A stretch of DNA of 42,221 nt from Bacilli bacterium. Lineage in GTDB: Bacteria > Bacillota_I > Bacilli_A > RFN20 > CAG-288. The notes beneath the pieces were generated by a model. It saw nothing but the letters and a program-made list of their open reading frames with translations. It was not told the DNA's origin and did not search any database. A program made the position numbers and the translations under genes. Shown here piece by piece: positions 15,733 through 24,528 of this stretch (positions are counted from its first letter, which is position 1; the number at the start of each line of letters is the position of its first letter). Location of the stretch: assembly GCA_017470005.1 (NCBI GenBank), contig JAFUFH010000055.1, positions 1 to 42,221 of the forward strand, given 5' to 3'.

Positions 15733-18576
15733 TTATTTTTGAGCTTGATACTTTTCTTTTTCTAATTCTTTCTTCAAGTAAGCGCCAGTATAAGATTCTT
15801 TACATTCCAAAAGTCCACTAACAGGCCCTTGATAAACCAAAGTACCACCTCGATCTCCCCCTTCGGGACCTAAGTCAATGATATAATCCGCACATTTGAT
15901 AACATCTAAATTGTGTTCGATTACTACTACGGTATTTCCTGAATCTGCGAGTCGATTTAAAACCGTGATTAATTTCTCAATATCGTAAGGATGTAATCCA
16001 GTAGTGGGTTCATCCAAAATATAGAGAGTAGAACCATCGCTAGGTCTCTCTAATTCAAAAGCGAGTTTGACACGTTGTGCTTCTCCACCAGATAGAGTGG
16101 TGGAAGATTGACCTAACTTAATATAGCCTAGACCGACATCTACGAGGGTTTGAAGTTTGCGTTTAATGGAAGGAACCGCACCAAAGAAAGTTAACGCTTC
16201 TTCCGCTCTCATATCTAAAACATCTGAGATGCTCTTTCCGTGATATCGAATCGAGAGAACATCATCGGAATATCTCTCCCCATGGCACACATCACAGGTG
16301 ACATAAACATCGGGTAAGAAATTCATGCTGATACGTTTGACACCTGCACCTTGGCAAGCCTCACATCTTCCTCCTTTCATATTAAAGGAGAACATAGATT
16401 TATCCATGCCTTTGATTTTGGCTTCTTTTGTTTGTGCAAACAATTCTCTAATATCATCAAAAACCTTGATATAAGTGGCGGGGTTGCTTCTTGGAGTTCT
16501 ACCAATTGGTTCCTGGGAAACATTAATAACTTTTGAAATCGCTTTGACGTTTTCAATAGAATCGCATTCCCCTTTGTCCGTCTTAAATCCTAGCTCACTT
16601 CTCACCGTCTTATAAAGGCATTCATCAATCAAGGAGGATTTGCCTGATCCAGATACCCCCGTAACACAAGTGAACACGCCTAAAGGAATAGAGACATCAA
16701 AGTTCTTCAAATTATGACAATGCGCTCTCTTGATAGTGAGCTTTTTCTTATATTTTCTTCCCATAGGGGGTGCGGGAATCATTCTTCTACCAGAGAGATA
16801 ATCGCCAGTTAAAGAATGGGTATCTTTTAACAAATCTTGGGGTTTTCCTGCAAAAATCACTTCTCCACCATGATCTCCAGCCCCAGGACCAATATCAACA
16901 ACATAATCTGCAGCAAGGATCGTGTCTTCGTCGTGTTCTACCACAATCAAAGAGTTTCCTAAATCTCTCATCTCTTTTAAAGTGTTGATTAATTTATCAT
17001 TGTCTCTTTGATGCAAACCAATGCTAGGCTCATCTAGGACATACAAAACACCCGTAAGTTTGCTACCGATTTGAGTAGCCAAACGAATACGTTGAGATTC
17101 TCCGCCAGAAAGAGTAGAAGCAGTTCTAGAAAGAGTTAAATAATCTAGTCCAACATCAATCAAGAACTTTAATCTATTCTTAATTTCGGTGATGATTAAA
17201 TCTGCGATTTGATGTTGCATATCGCTCAATTGAAGATGAACGAAAAATTCATAAATATTCACCAAAGACATGCAACAAAGCTCGTGAATATTTAATCCAC
17301 CCACTTGAATAGATAAAACCATTTCATTCAGTCTAGCACCATGACATGAGGAACATTCATGTTCCGACATAAATGTGGCATACCATTCCTTCATCCATTC
17401 ACTCTTAGTAGAAACATAAAGGCGATCGATTCTAGCCTTTAAGCCTTCCGTGACATTCTTAACAATCTTAGATCCCGAAGAGGATTCATAGACATATTTC
17501 ACAGGTTCAGATGGACCAAACAAGACGATATTCTTTTGTTTTTGAGTTAGAGTTTTGAAAGGGACATTGGTGGGGACTTTATACTTTTCAAGAACAGCGT
17601 AAAAATCATTCCATTCTATGGTGTCATGATTGTGCTTAGGTAAACAAGCGATAGCCCCTTCATCAATCGTCTTTTCAGGATCAGCAACCATCAAGAGCGG
17701 ATCTGCTTCAATAGTAACACCTAAACCGTTACAATTAGAGCAACATCCTAAAGGATTATTGAAAGAGAACAATCTTGGTTCAAGAGGAGGAACCGAGAAT
17801 CCACAAATAGGACAACTTTGATGTTCGGAATAAAGTGTCTCTTTTCCGTTCACATCAACAGTGACATAACCATTGGCAAAATCTAATGCGGTTCTCAAAG
17901 AATCAAACATACGAGAATCATTGTCTGGTTTTAATAAAATACGATCGATAGCAAAAGATATTGTGTGCTTTAAATTCTTGTCTAAAACAGGAGGTTCTTC
18001 ATATTTCTGCAAATCTAAATCATCGATTTTAGCTCTGGTAAAACCCGCAGAAAAGAATTTTTCCATGGTTGCAATATGGGTTCCTTTTTCATTTTGAACC
18101 ACAGGAGCATAAATGGTTACTTTGCTTCCTTCTTCATTTTCTTTAATGGCATTAAAAATCTGCTGAATGGAAGATGCTTGAATCGGAATGTGATGGTGGG
18201 GACAATAGGACACGCCGATACGAGCATATAAAAGTCTTAAATAATCATATATTTCTGTGACAGTACCCACCGTAGATCTAGGATTGTGAGATGTGGTTTT
18301 TTGATCGATAGAGATCGCAGGAGAAAGTCCGTCGATAGAGTCTACATCCGGTTTGGAGAAGTCACCTAAAAACATTCTGGCATAGGAAGAGAGAGACTCG
18401 ACATATCTTCTTTGTCCTTCAGCAAATATGGTGTCAAAAGCAAGGGTAGATTTACCAGAGCCAGAAACTCCAGAAAAGACCACCAAAGAATTCTTTGGAA
18501 TGGTAACATTTACATTTTTTAAATTATTTTCTCTTGCACCTTTTACGACAATCTTATCCCTATAATTCTCATCCAT
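15733..18576 (-). CDS. uvrA: excinuclease ABC subunit A
   Basis: 947 residues, the normal length. It is the damage-recognition ATPase of nucleotide excision repair, acting with UvrB. Two ABC modules are visible: Walker A GVSGSGKS near residue 36 and again in the C-terminal half, LSGGESQRIRLA and LSGGEAQRVKLA signatures, and Walker B segments LYVLDEPSIGLH and LYILDEPTTGLH. Zinc-finger Cys pairs are seen in CPICG ... CSNCNG and CEACQG ... CDVCHG. The start at ATG 18576 is chosen because the family's conserved IVVKGARENNLKN follows at once; in-frame codons further upstream overlap the GGAG site. uvrB is not in the window. The promoter is overlaid by a perfect palindrome. Confidence 0.97.
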   Translation of the reverse strand: MDENYRDKIVVKGARENNLKNVNVTIPKNSLVVFSGVSGSGKSTLAFDTIFAEGQRRYVESLSSYARMFLGDFSKPDVDSIDGLSPAISIDQKTTSHNPRSTVGTVTEIYDYLRLLYARIGVSYCPHHHIPIQASSIQQIFNAIKENEEGSKVTIYAPVVQNEKGTHIATMEKFFSAGFTRAKIDDLDLQKYEEPPVLDKNLKHTISFAIDRILLKPDNDSRMFDSLRTALDFANGYVTVDVNGKETLYSEHQSCPICGFSVPPLEPRLFSFNNPLGCCSNCNGLGVTIEADPLLMVADPEKTIDEGAIACLPKHNHDTIEWNDFYAVLEKYKVPTNVPFKTLTQKQKNIVLFGPSEPVKYVYESSSGSKIVKNVTEGLKARIDRLYVSTKSEWMKEWYATFMSEHECSSCHGARLNEMVLSIQVGGLNIHELCCMSLVNIYEFFVHLQLSDMQHQIADLIITEIKNRLKFLIDVGLDYLTLSRTASTLSGGESQRIRLATQIGSKLTGVLYVLDEPSIGLHQRDNDKLINTLKEMRDLGNSLIVVEHDEDTILAADYVVDIGPGAGDHGGEVIFAGKPQDLLKDTHSLTGDYLSGRRMIPAPPMGRKYKKKLTIKRAHCHNLKNFDVSIPLGVFTCVTGVSGSGKSSLIDECLYKTVRSELGFKTDKGECDSIENVKAISKVINVSQEPIGRTPRSNPATYIKVFDDIRELFAQTKEAKIKGMDKSMFSFNMKGGRCEACQGAGVKRISMNFLPDVYVTCDVCHGERYSDDVLSIRYHGKSISDVLDMRAEEALTFFGAVPSIKRKLQTLVDVGLGYIKLGQSSTTLSGGEAQRVKLAFELERPSDGSTLYILDEPTTGLHPYDIEKLITVLNRLADSGNTVVVIEHNLDVIKCADYIIDLGPEGGDRGGTLVYQGPVSGLLECKESYTGAYLKKELEKEKYQAQK

Positions 18577-18600
18577 ATATATTTTCATCTCCAATGCAAC

Positions 18601-18629
18601 ATTATACCTTAAAGGTATAATTTTATAAA
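18601..18629 (-). promoter_or_regulatory. uvrA promoter covered by a 21-bp perfect palindrome
   Basis: Palindrome 18601-18621: ATTATACCTT, one central base, AAGGTATAAT. Each end is a TATAAT hexamer, one per strand; the minus-strand copy (18601-18606) is the uvrA -10, with TTTATA (18624-18629) 17 bases upstream as a weak -35. It does not match the Bacillus LexA box (CGAAC-N4-GTTCG). Confidence 0.7.
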
Positions 18630-18652
18630 CAAATACGCTTTTTGCTTCCTCA

Positions 18653-18696
18653 TGATAAAAAACACAATGTTAGGACTTAACCCTCCATTGTGTTTT
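18653..18696 (-). terminator. terminator after the phosphofructokinase gene
   Basis: Perfect 11-bp stem AAAACACAATG / CATTGTGTTTT (18659-18669 and 18686-18696), T-rich afterwards on the minus strand. It separates pfk from the uvrA promoter. Confidence 0.8.
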
Positions 18697-18715
18697 GCTC
18701 TTTTTGCACTATTTT

Positions 18716-19924
18716 TTAATACTTTAGCAAGCCATCTTTATCCAAAGCGTTAGCATTGCCTTTAATCAATGGTAAGACAAAATCAATGTAGTTTTCATTG
18801 ATATTATCCCCAGTACTATTGATGTATTTCTTAGGAAGGTAGACTACTTCATCAGCGACTTGATTCAAAGGAACCATGGTGAAATAAGGGTGGTATTGTT
18901 TTCCTTCTTTTCTTTGAATCGCGATCATATATCCCGTCTTCCCTTTCATCGCTTTTTGATAAGCGAGAGCGGCGACCCTCTTCGCTTCTCTCACATCGGT
19001 AAGAGAGGGAATAAATCCGGAAGCTCTTTGAATGACAGAAAGCTCAATGCCACGATTCTTGATTCCTTGTTCATCTAATAATGCTGCTAAATATTTACAA
19101 ACACCACCCACTTGGCGATGGTTGAAGGAATCTTTAGCGACAGAATCCGAGGCGATAAGTTCACCTTCTTTATTCTTGATACCTTCGGAAACAACAACAA
19201 GACATCTCCCTTTTTCTTCAAAAGTCTTTTTCACTTTCGAAATAAACTCATCACAATCAAAAGGAACTTCAGGTACAAAGATATAATCCGGTTTTTCGCC
19301 TCTTAAGGATGTTAAAACCGCAGCCGCAGTTAAGAAACCAGAATCTCTTCCCATGCATTCCACAATATTTACTCTTCCTTTTTCATATGTCTTATCATCT
19401 AAGGCGATAGAAAGAACAGCGTTAGCAACATATTTTGCTGCGGAGCCAAAACCAGGAGTGTGATCACATCCATAAAGATCATTATCTACCGTTTTAGGAA
19501 CACCCATGACTTGAATATCCATCGCATATTCTTTGGCATATTGCCAGAGGCGATAAGCGGTATTCATAGAGTCGTTTCCACCATTGACAAAAACGTAGTG
19601 AATATTTCTTTTTTTCAACACTTCCATGATTTTTACAACGATAGGATCTTTGCTATCTTTAGGAAGTTTCATTCTCAAAGATCCCCAATAGGATCCCGGA
19701 CGATAAGAAAGGGCAGGGAAGGAGTCTTTCTTTACCAAAGTGAGCTTATCCTCCATCAAAGAGGAGATTCCATATCGAGAGACATAGAACTTTTCTCCAT
19801 TATTCTTTTTCAAATAAGCCTCAAACAATCCTAAAAAGGTCGCGTTGATAACCGTAGTAGGGCCACCAGATTGGAAATAAAGAATATTTCCTTTGTTCTT
19901 ATCTAAGGAAGTTGTCATATTCAT
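18716..19924 (-). CDS. 6-phosphofructokinase, pyrophosphate-dependent type
   Basis: 402 residues, longer than the ~320 of bacterial ATP enzymes. It phosphorylates fructose 6-phosphate. YFQSGGPTTVIN begins the fold, NGGNDSMNT replaces the ATP-enzyme GGDGS loop, and GVPKTVDND carries the Lys that is diagnostic of pyrophosphate users. ECMGRDSGFLTA is the M-G-R substrate motif. By this pattern (GGNDS plus PKTVDND) it should use PPi rather than ATP, making the step reversible; this is family knowledge, not tested here. Most relatives that I recall read GGNDSMDT, so the Asn at the Asp position is worth noting. The start lies 26 bases inside the upstream yfhO-like gene, with AAAGGAG just before it, implying coupling. 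A terminator follows. Confidence 0.88.
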   Translation of the reverse strand: MNMTTSLDKNKGNILYFQSGGPTTVINATFLGLFEAYLKKNNGEKFYVSRYGISSLMEDKLTLVKKDSFPALSYRPGSYWGSLRMKLPKDSKDPIVVKIMEVLKKRNIHYVFVNGGNDSMNTAYRLWQYAKEYAMDIQVMGVPKTVDNDLYGCDHTPGFGSAAKYVANAVLSIALDDKTYEKGRVNIVECMGRDSGFLTAAAVLTSLRGEKPDYIFVPEVPFDCDEFISKVKKTFEEKGRCLVVVSEGIKNKEGELIASDSVAKDSFNHRQVGGVCKYLAALLDEQGIKNRGIELSVIQRASGFIPSLTDVREAKRVAALAYQKAMKGKTGYMIAIQRKEGKQYHPYFTMVPLNQVADEVVYLPKKYINSTGDNINENYIDFVLPLIKGNANALDKDGLLKY

Positions 19925-22900
19925 ATTGCTCCTTTATCTTTTCTTTCTCGTTTACAAAATGAAGCGAAACCGTATCTTCATAGAGATGTTCTTTCTTATT
20001 TTTTCTACCGAAGAAGATGAAACACAAGAAGCTGATGAATAACCCGAGCAATGTTGCCATGCATCCCAGTTTTAATCTAGGAGACTCATATTCCATGATA
20101 TAGCTATGTTCTCCCTTCTTTCCCTCAAATCCAACAAAACCGCCTTGTGCTTTATAGATATCTACTTCTTCGTAAACCGTTTCTTCTTTTTCATCCGTCA
20201 GTTTTTGTTTCACTTCTTTCACTTTCCAACCCGCAGCCTTAGGATAATTAGTAACAACAAATTTATCTGTGGTGAAATGCGTAGTGAATTCAATCTTAGT
20301 CTCACTTCTCTTGGTAATTTCTACTGGCTCTTTCTTGAGATTATCAATCGCTTGTTGATAATCGCTATTTCTTTGAACAAAGAGCATCGGGCTCTTAATT
20401 CTTACAGGAGTAGTCTTATTCCCGGCTTTGACAATACCTAAGATTTTAGAAACAGGGCGATCCACATAATATCCATGAGCTTGCTTGTATTCTGAGAAGG
20501 AATGTCTTGCAAAAGAAATCAAAACATCATTCTGATCGAAGAATCTCCATTCGATATTATTGTTCTCAAAAATAGAGATATAAGCACCAGTGCTAGGATC
20601 ATTAGGGTTTGCATCTGGACAAATCAATGTCTTTTCTCCAGCGGAATTATACGCTTCAATGAGAATCTTAGAATTATAAAGGACAGACTCAGAGAAGGAA
20701 TCTCCATTGATGGGTTCATACACCTTCACTTCATCAGCGGGACGAATGCCGTTAACATATTCCCATTTGTGTTCTTTATAATACTCATCTAAACAAGACT
20801 TATCATTTGGATCATCTACACTGCAAGCGGCGTAAGCGCCAGTAGGAGCTTCTTTTGTGTCGGGCCACTGTGCACGATACACCGTCAACTTCAATTTGTT
20901 ATCCACGCCACTGCGAGTGTATTGATATAACTCAATCGGAGCAGAAACGCCTTTGACATATTTTCCCGAAGTCAACATAGAGGAACGGAACGAAGAGGAT
21001 TGGGAGGCAAGAGTCGTTTGGTTATAAAGCACGGTCTTATCATTCATGGTGAAAGAACCGGTTTGATATTTCTTGTCCTTGAAGAATTTCTGATAATCTT
21101 CATCATCTAACATGGCAGCACGAAGCAACGGATATTCGTTTTGATCCTCATAAGCGTTGTAATAAGGCTCGTCATCTTCGTCTTTGCTTGTCAGATTTGT
21201 AGCAAGCCATGTTGCATTGATCATTTGATCAAAGGGGAAGAAGGTATCGATGAAATTGGTGTTGACATAAACCGATTTGGTGCAGTTGTCACTCGCTAAG
21301 TAATCTAATGTCTTTTGAGTATAAGAAACACCTAATTTTTCTCTTTGTTCTTCATTGAGGTCTAAGATATCTACATATCCGTACGGGATATCATAATCGC
21401 TAGCATAGACGGTGTATCCATTTTCCTTACGATAAGGATATGCTTTAGGAGTAGATAATGTATTCAAATCTTCTTTCTTGATTCTTCCGACAATGTAATA
21501 CTTCGTTCCAATGAAGGTTTCCATATTGTAACGACGATTGTGAACACCCATAGACCAATTGTGATAAGAATAAGGGATACGACTTCTATCTAAGAAATCT
21601 TGAGCATCAAAAGCATAAACCGAATGGAATGCACCTAATCCCGCATACCCTTCACGGAAAGAAATGTTGATATTATTTCTATCTGCGGTTGGATTATAAA
21701 TTCGATAATAGTCTTCGTTATTTTCGCTCTCTTTTAATAGTTCAACAATCTTAGTTTCTTCTCCAATACTAGAGACTTGAGAGATTTTAGAAAGACCGTG
21801 GTTATAAATGGTGACATTTGCCATCGTAATAATATCAATAGAGCAGAGAATCAACATCACTTTGGTAAAAGGTTTCTTGTGGAAGAATGGTCTCATCACA
21901 AAATAACAGATGGCAAGCCAAGCGAGACATCCGACAATCAAAACCATTCGAATATCCCAATAGGTATTCGCGTTGAAGTGAGTGGGTTGCAATTTTACTT
22001 CATAGACCATCAATAAAGTTGCGGCGATTTGTAATCCAGCAGTGATGGCAAAAGAAATATCTAAATCGGTTCGAGGAATCTCTCTTCTATGCTCTAAAGC
22101 TTGGCAATCAAACACAATCATCCAAGAGATAGGGAGAATGAAATATCTTGCATACCCTACGGTAAAACCAGAGAAAAGATAGAATCCAACTGGGGTAAAG
22201 ACTAAGAATAAGACAAAGGCCATACCTAAAAGATAAGACCATTTCTTACGACGAATCGCGTCAATGAAGGAAACAAAGAATAAGAGTAGCATCGGTGTAG
22301 TGGCATAAAGGCCCGCCGCCATATTATCGTACCAATACACATTGAGAAGGTTAGAAGAGTAACAGTCATCCGCCATGAATAAGAAATTCAATAAAGGGGT
22401 GACTTGGTTGTGTAAGGTGTTGGTGGTAAAGGAAAGCATGGCATCTAATTTGGCTTGTAATCCTTGGGCATCTAAGATGGATTGCAAATAAGAGGTGTTA
22501 GTGACACGAGGCATACTTGTTGCTGTTGTCATACCCGGTAAGAGAGTGAAGGCTCCTAATAATACAGCAACAACAAAGGAAAAGATGCCAAGTCCTAAAA
22601 CAGCCCAGTTCTCATCGAAATTTCTTTCTTTAATCGTTTGTAAGAAGCGGAAGACAGCGTAGAAGAAAGCACCGAACATATAAACAACAAAGAAGAAATA
22701 GGAAGTCATAGCTGTCAAGAAAAATCCCACAAAGAAAATGCGCGGATCTTTTCTTTGAATGATTCTTTCAAGACCTAAGAAGATCAAAGGTAAAAATGCG
22801 ACAGATGATAAGAAATGGAACCACAAATAAGTGAAAGAGTAGCCAGAAAAGGCAAAAGCGAGGGCACCGACTCTTCTTACTTTAGGAGAGAAAACCTTAA

Positions 22901-23372
22901 TATCTCCTAAATACCAATAGAAGAACATGCCAGCCATCACCATCTTGAGAATGAATTCTAAACCTTGAATCGGTAATAACCATTCCCTTGGGAAAGGTAA
23001 CATGATTAAAACAAAGGGATCAAAGAGGTAATAGAAGGAGTTTCCACCAACATTATCGATACCTAAGAATGTAGAACGATCCCAGGTTGGGAAATTGCTT
23101 GTTTTAAAATATGTGTGCCAATCATCATAGCCATTGAATAAGAAAGTCATCTCTTGAATAGAATAATCTCCGCCAAGAGGGATGGTGCATTGCTGAGTTA
23201 CAAAAGTATAAATAAAACAGGCAAAAGCGACAGCAAAAAGAACATAGAACGTCTTCTTTGCTTCACTTGGCTTTAAAAAAGTTTTCTTCAAATACTGGCC
23301 TAATTTCTCTAATTGATCTAAGGCGAAGTCTTTTATTTGATAAGCTTTCTTTATTAATAAATCTTTATTCAT
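19899..23372 (-). CDS. YfhO-family polytopic membrane protein (probable GT-C glycosyltransferase)
   Basis: 1157 residues. After a short charged N-terminus, about a dozen hydrophobic segments fill residues 40-520. A large soluble region of about 500 residues follows, then a last membrane segment and a charged tail near the C-terminus. The first extracellular loop has GGDYSIQEMTF and the NVGGNSFYYLFDP segment, characteristic of YfhO proteins; the B. subtilis member adds sugars to lipoteichoic acid. The acceptor here is unknown. The ATG at 23372 is preferred over an upstream TTG, although no good ribosome site is present, so translation may be leaderless or weak. It overlaps the phosphofructokinase start, an odd partnership. 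A 21-bp perfect palindrome lies 39 bases upstream. Confidence 0.85.
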   Translation of the reverse strand: MNKDLLIKKAYQIKDFALDQLEKLGQYLKKTFLKPSEAKKTFYVLFAVAFACFIYTFVTQQCTIPLGGDYSIQEMTFLFNGYDDWHTYFKTSNFPTWDRSTFLGIDNVGGNSFYYLFDPFVLIMLPFPREWLLPIQGLEFILKMVMAGMFFYWYLGDIKVFSPKVRRVGALAFAFSGYSFTYLWFHFLSSVAFLPLIFLGLERIIQRKDPRIFFVGFFLTAMTSYFFFVVYMFGAFFYAVFRFLQTIKERNFDENWAVLGLGIFSFVVAVLLGAFTLLPGMTTATSMPRVTNTSYLQSILDAQGLQAKLDAMLSFTTNTLHNQVTPLLNFLFMADDCYSSNLLNVYWYDNMAAGLYATTPMLLLFFVSFIDAIRRKKWSYLLGMAFVLFLVFTPVGFYLFSGFTVGYARYFILPISWMIVFDCQALEHRREIPRTDLDISFAITAGLQIAATLLMVYEVKLQPTHFNANTYWDIRMVLIVGCLAWLAICYFVMRPFFHKKPFTKVMLILCSIDIITMANVTIYNHGLSKISQVSSIGEETKIVELLKESENNEDYYRIYNPTADRNNINISFREGYAGLGAFHSVYAFDAQDFLDRSRIPYSYHNWSMGVHNRRYNMETFIGTKYYIVGRIKKEDLNTLSTPKAYPYRKENGYTVYASDYDIPYGYVDILDLNEEQREKLGVSYTQKTLDYLASDNCTKSVYVNTNFIDTFFPFDQMINATWLATNLTSKDEDDEPYYNAYEDQNEYPLLRAAMLDDEDYQKFFKDKKYQTGSFTMNDKTVLYNQTTLASQSSSFRSSMLTSGKYVKGVSAPIELYQYTRSGVDNKLKLTVYRAQWPDTKEAPTGAYAACSVDDPNDKSCLDEYYKEHKWEYVNGIRPADEVKVYEPINGDSFSESVLYNSKILIEAYNSAGEKTLICPDANPNDPSTGAYISIFENNNIEWRFFDQNDVLISFARHSFSEYKQAHGYYVDRPVSKILGIVKAGNKTTPVRIKSPMLFVQRNSDYQQAIDNLKKEPVEITKRSETKIEFTTHFTTDKFVVTNYPKAAGWKVKEVKQKLTDEKEETVYEEVDIYKAQGGFVGFEGKKGEHSYIMEYESPRLKLGCMATLLGLFISFLCFIFFGRKNKKEHLYEDTVSLHFVNEKEKIKEQYEYDNFLR

Positions 23373-23410
23373 ATACAAGATATGTATATTTAACCACTTC
23401 AAAGAATAGA

Positions 23411-23431
23411 TTTCTACTTTTAAAGTAGAAA
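23411..23431. promoter_or_regulatory. 21-bp perfect palindrome upstream of the yfhO-like gene
   Basis: TTTCTACTTT, one central base, AAAGTAGAAA. It has the same dimensions as the uvrA palindrome and shares 14 of 21 positions with it, including the TAC-N-TT ... AA-N-GTA core. A candidate operator; no clear -35/-10 pair is recognised nearby. Confidence 0.6.
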
Positions 23432-23524
23432 CTTGTTCTTTTCATCTTTCATTTACAGTCGGATAGTAAATGACAAATTGGCTTTTTTTGCTCGCTATTT
23501 TCGTTGTGAGAGAAAAAGAGAAAC

Positions 23525-23553
23525 CAAAAATGCCCGCAGAGATTTGTGGGCAT
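23525..23553 (-). terminator. terminator after xpt
   Basis: Minus strand: ATGCCCAC, eight-base loop, GCGGGCAT (one wobble), then TTTTTGG. It lies 57 bases past the xpt stop. Confidence 0.85.
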
Positions 23554-23609
23554 CCATCCATTCGTTTTAGATTTTGAAAGAAAAATTGCTTAAATCTATT
23601 TACCTTATT

Positions 23610-24179
23610 TTATTCGTCAAAACGAATACTCTTATCGTCCATAAAGGCAATCTTTGCTAAAGAGAAAACATCATATCCTTCGGTACGAAGTTCATTCCCA
23701 CCATTTTGATATTCTTTTTCAATAGAAACCGCGGCACCGACAACAACAGCTCCTGCTTGTCTAACAAGATCCATCAAAGCTTTGATTGCGTTTCCATAAG
23801 CTAAAAAATCATCAACAATTAAAACTCTATCCCCAGGATTAAAGTATTCTTTGTTCGTGATAATTTCTACGGTGTTATGATGAGTATAAGAAGCTACTTG
23901 AGCAGATATGATATTTCCAGATGTATTTGCTGTTTTTGCTTTCTTAGCAAAAACCATGTCTTTTTGATACTCTAAAGAAACCGCTGTGGCTAAAGGAAGG
24001 CCAGATGCTTCAATCGTTAAAATTTTATCTACAGGTTGAGTGAAATGATTTTTCACCTCTTTTGCCATAGAACGAAGTAATCCTACATCAATTCTTTGGT
24101 TGAGAAAACTACCCACTTTTAAAATGTCGCCCGGAAGAATTTCGCCACACTGCAATATCTTATCTTCAAGCTCTTTCAT
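23610..24179 (-). CDS. xpt: xanthine phosphoribosyltransferase
   Basis: 189 residues, family length. It converts xanthine and PRPP to XMP in purine salvage. N-terminal GDILKVGSFLNQRIDVGLL matches the Xpt pattern. The PRPP-binding loop is VLIVDDFLAYGNAIKAL (two Asp), and the preceding TIEASGLPLATAVS contributes phosphate contacts. The ATG has a perfect AAGGAGGAG site. It stands alone, without the permease gene (pbuX) that follows xpt in Bacillus. The leader carries a guanine-class purine riboswitch (24243-24311), so expression should fall when guanine or hypoxanthine is plentiful. Confidence 0.95.
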   Translation of the reverse strand: MKELEDKILQCGEILPGDILKVGSFLNQRIDVGLLRSMAKEVKNHFTQPVDKILTIEASGLPLATAVSLEYQKDMVFAKKAKTANTSGNIISAQVASYTHHNTVEIITNKEYFNPGDRVLIVDDFLAYGNAIKALMDLVRQAGAVVVGAAVSIEKEYQNGGNELRTEGYDVFSLAKIAFMDDKSIRFDE

Positions 24180-24242
24180 AGCTCCTCCTTGATAGAAAGC
24201 AATAAAGACACTTCTTACCAGTAAAAAAGATAAATTACATTT

Positions 24243-24311
24243 TCCAATAGTCGTGTTTTACGGTAACACGGTAGAGACACCTTCACCACTGGCTCAAAGG
24301 CATATATTGGA
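24243..24311 (-). promoter_or_regulatory. purine (guanine-class) riboswitch aptamer in the xpt leader
   Basis: On the minus strand the 69-base element has P1 TCCAATA/TATTGGA, a P2 stem CCTTTG/TGAAGG, J2/3 GTCTCTACC, P3 GTGTT/AACAC with loop ACCGTAA, and J3/1 GACTAT. The ligand-contact bases of purine riboswitches are all present (U22, U47, C50, U51, A52, C74 in xpt numbering). C at 74 indicates guanine rather than adenine. The GG ending loop 2 can pair with CC of loop 3. Loop 2 is nine rather than seven bases and lacks the usual GATATGG. No clear terminator follows before the ATG, so control may be translational. Confidence 0.85.
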
Positions 24312-24487
24312 TTCGTATATGAAAATGTTACTACAATTTTTCTTTTATCCGCTATGTGAGTGCTTACATCGGGTTAAAGATTAAAACTATATTTAAATCA
24401 GCTTATTTATCGAAAAAATGACTTAAATCTTATTTAAATAAAACAGGTAATTGGTCCCTTCCTCCTTCTTCGATTAAATTATTTTTG

Positions 24488-24528
24488 TGATGACAAAAAG
24501 GTAGAGGTGAAGACATTTTTTGTCATCA
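24488..24528. repeat. 12-bp perfect inverted repeat in the long intergenic region
   Basis: TGATGACAAAAA (24488-24499) and TTTTTGTCATCA (24517-24528) around a 17-base purine-rich loop (GGTAGAGGTGAAGACAT on the plus strand). No T-run follows on either strand. It lies 177 bases upstream of the riboswitch on the xpt side; role unknown. Confidence 0.6.

Noticed and set aside
24354-24369. ATGT-N8-ACAT, the pattern bound by PadR-type repressors
   Set aside because: Short pattern in AT-rich DNA, no PadR gene or phenolic-acid gene nearby, no promoter recognised around it.
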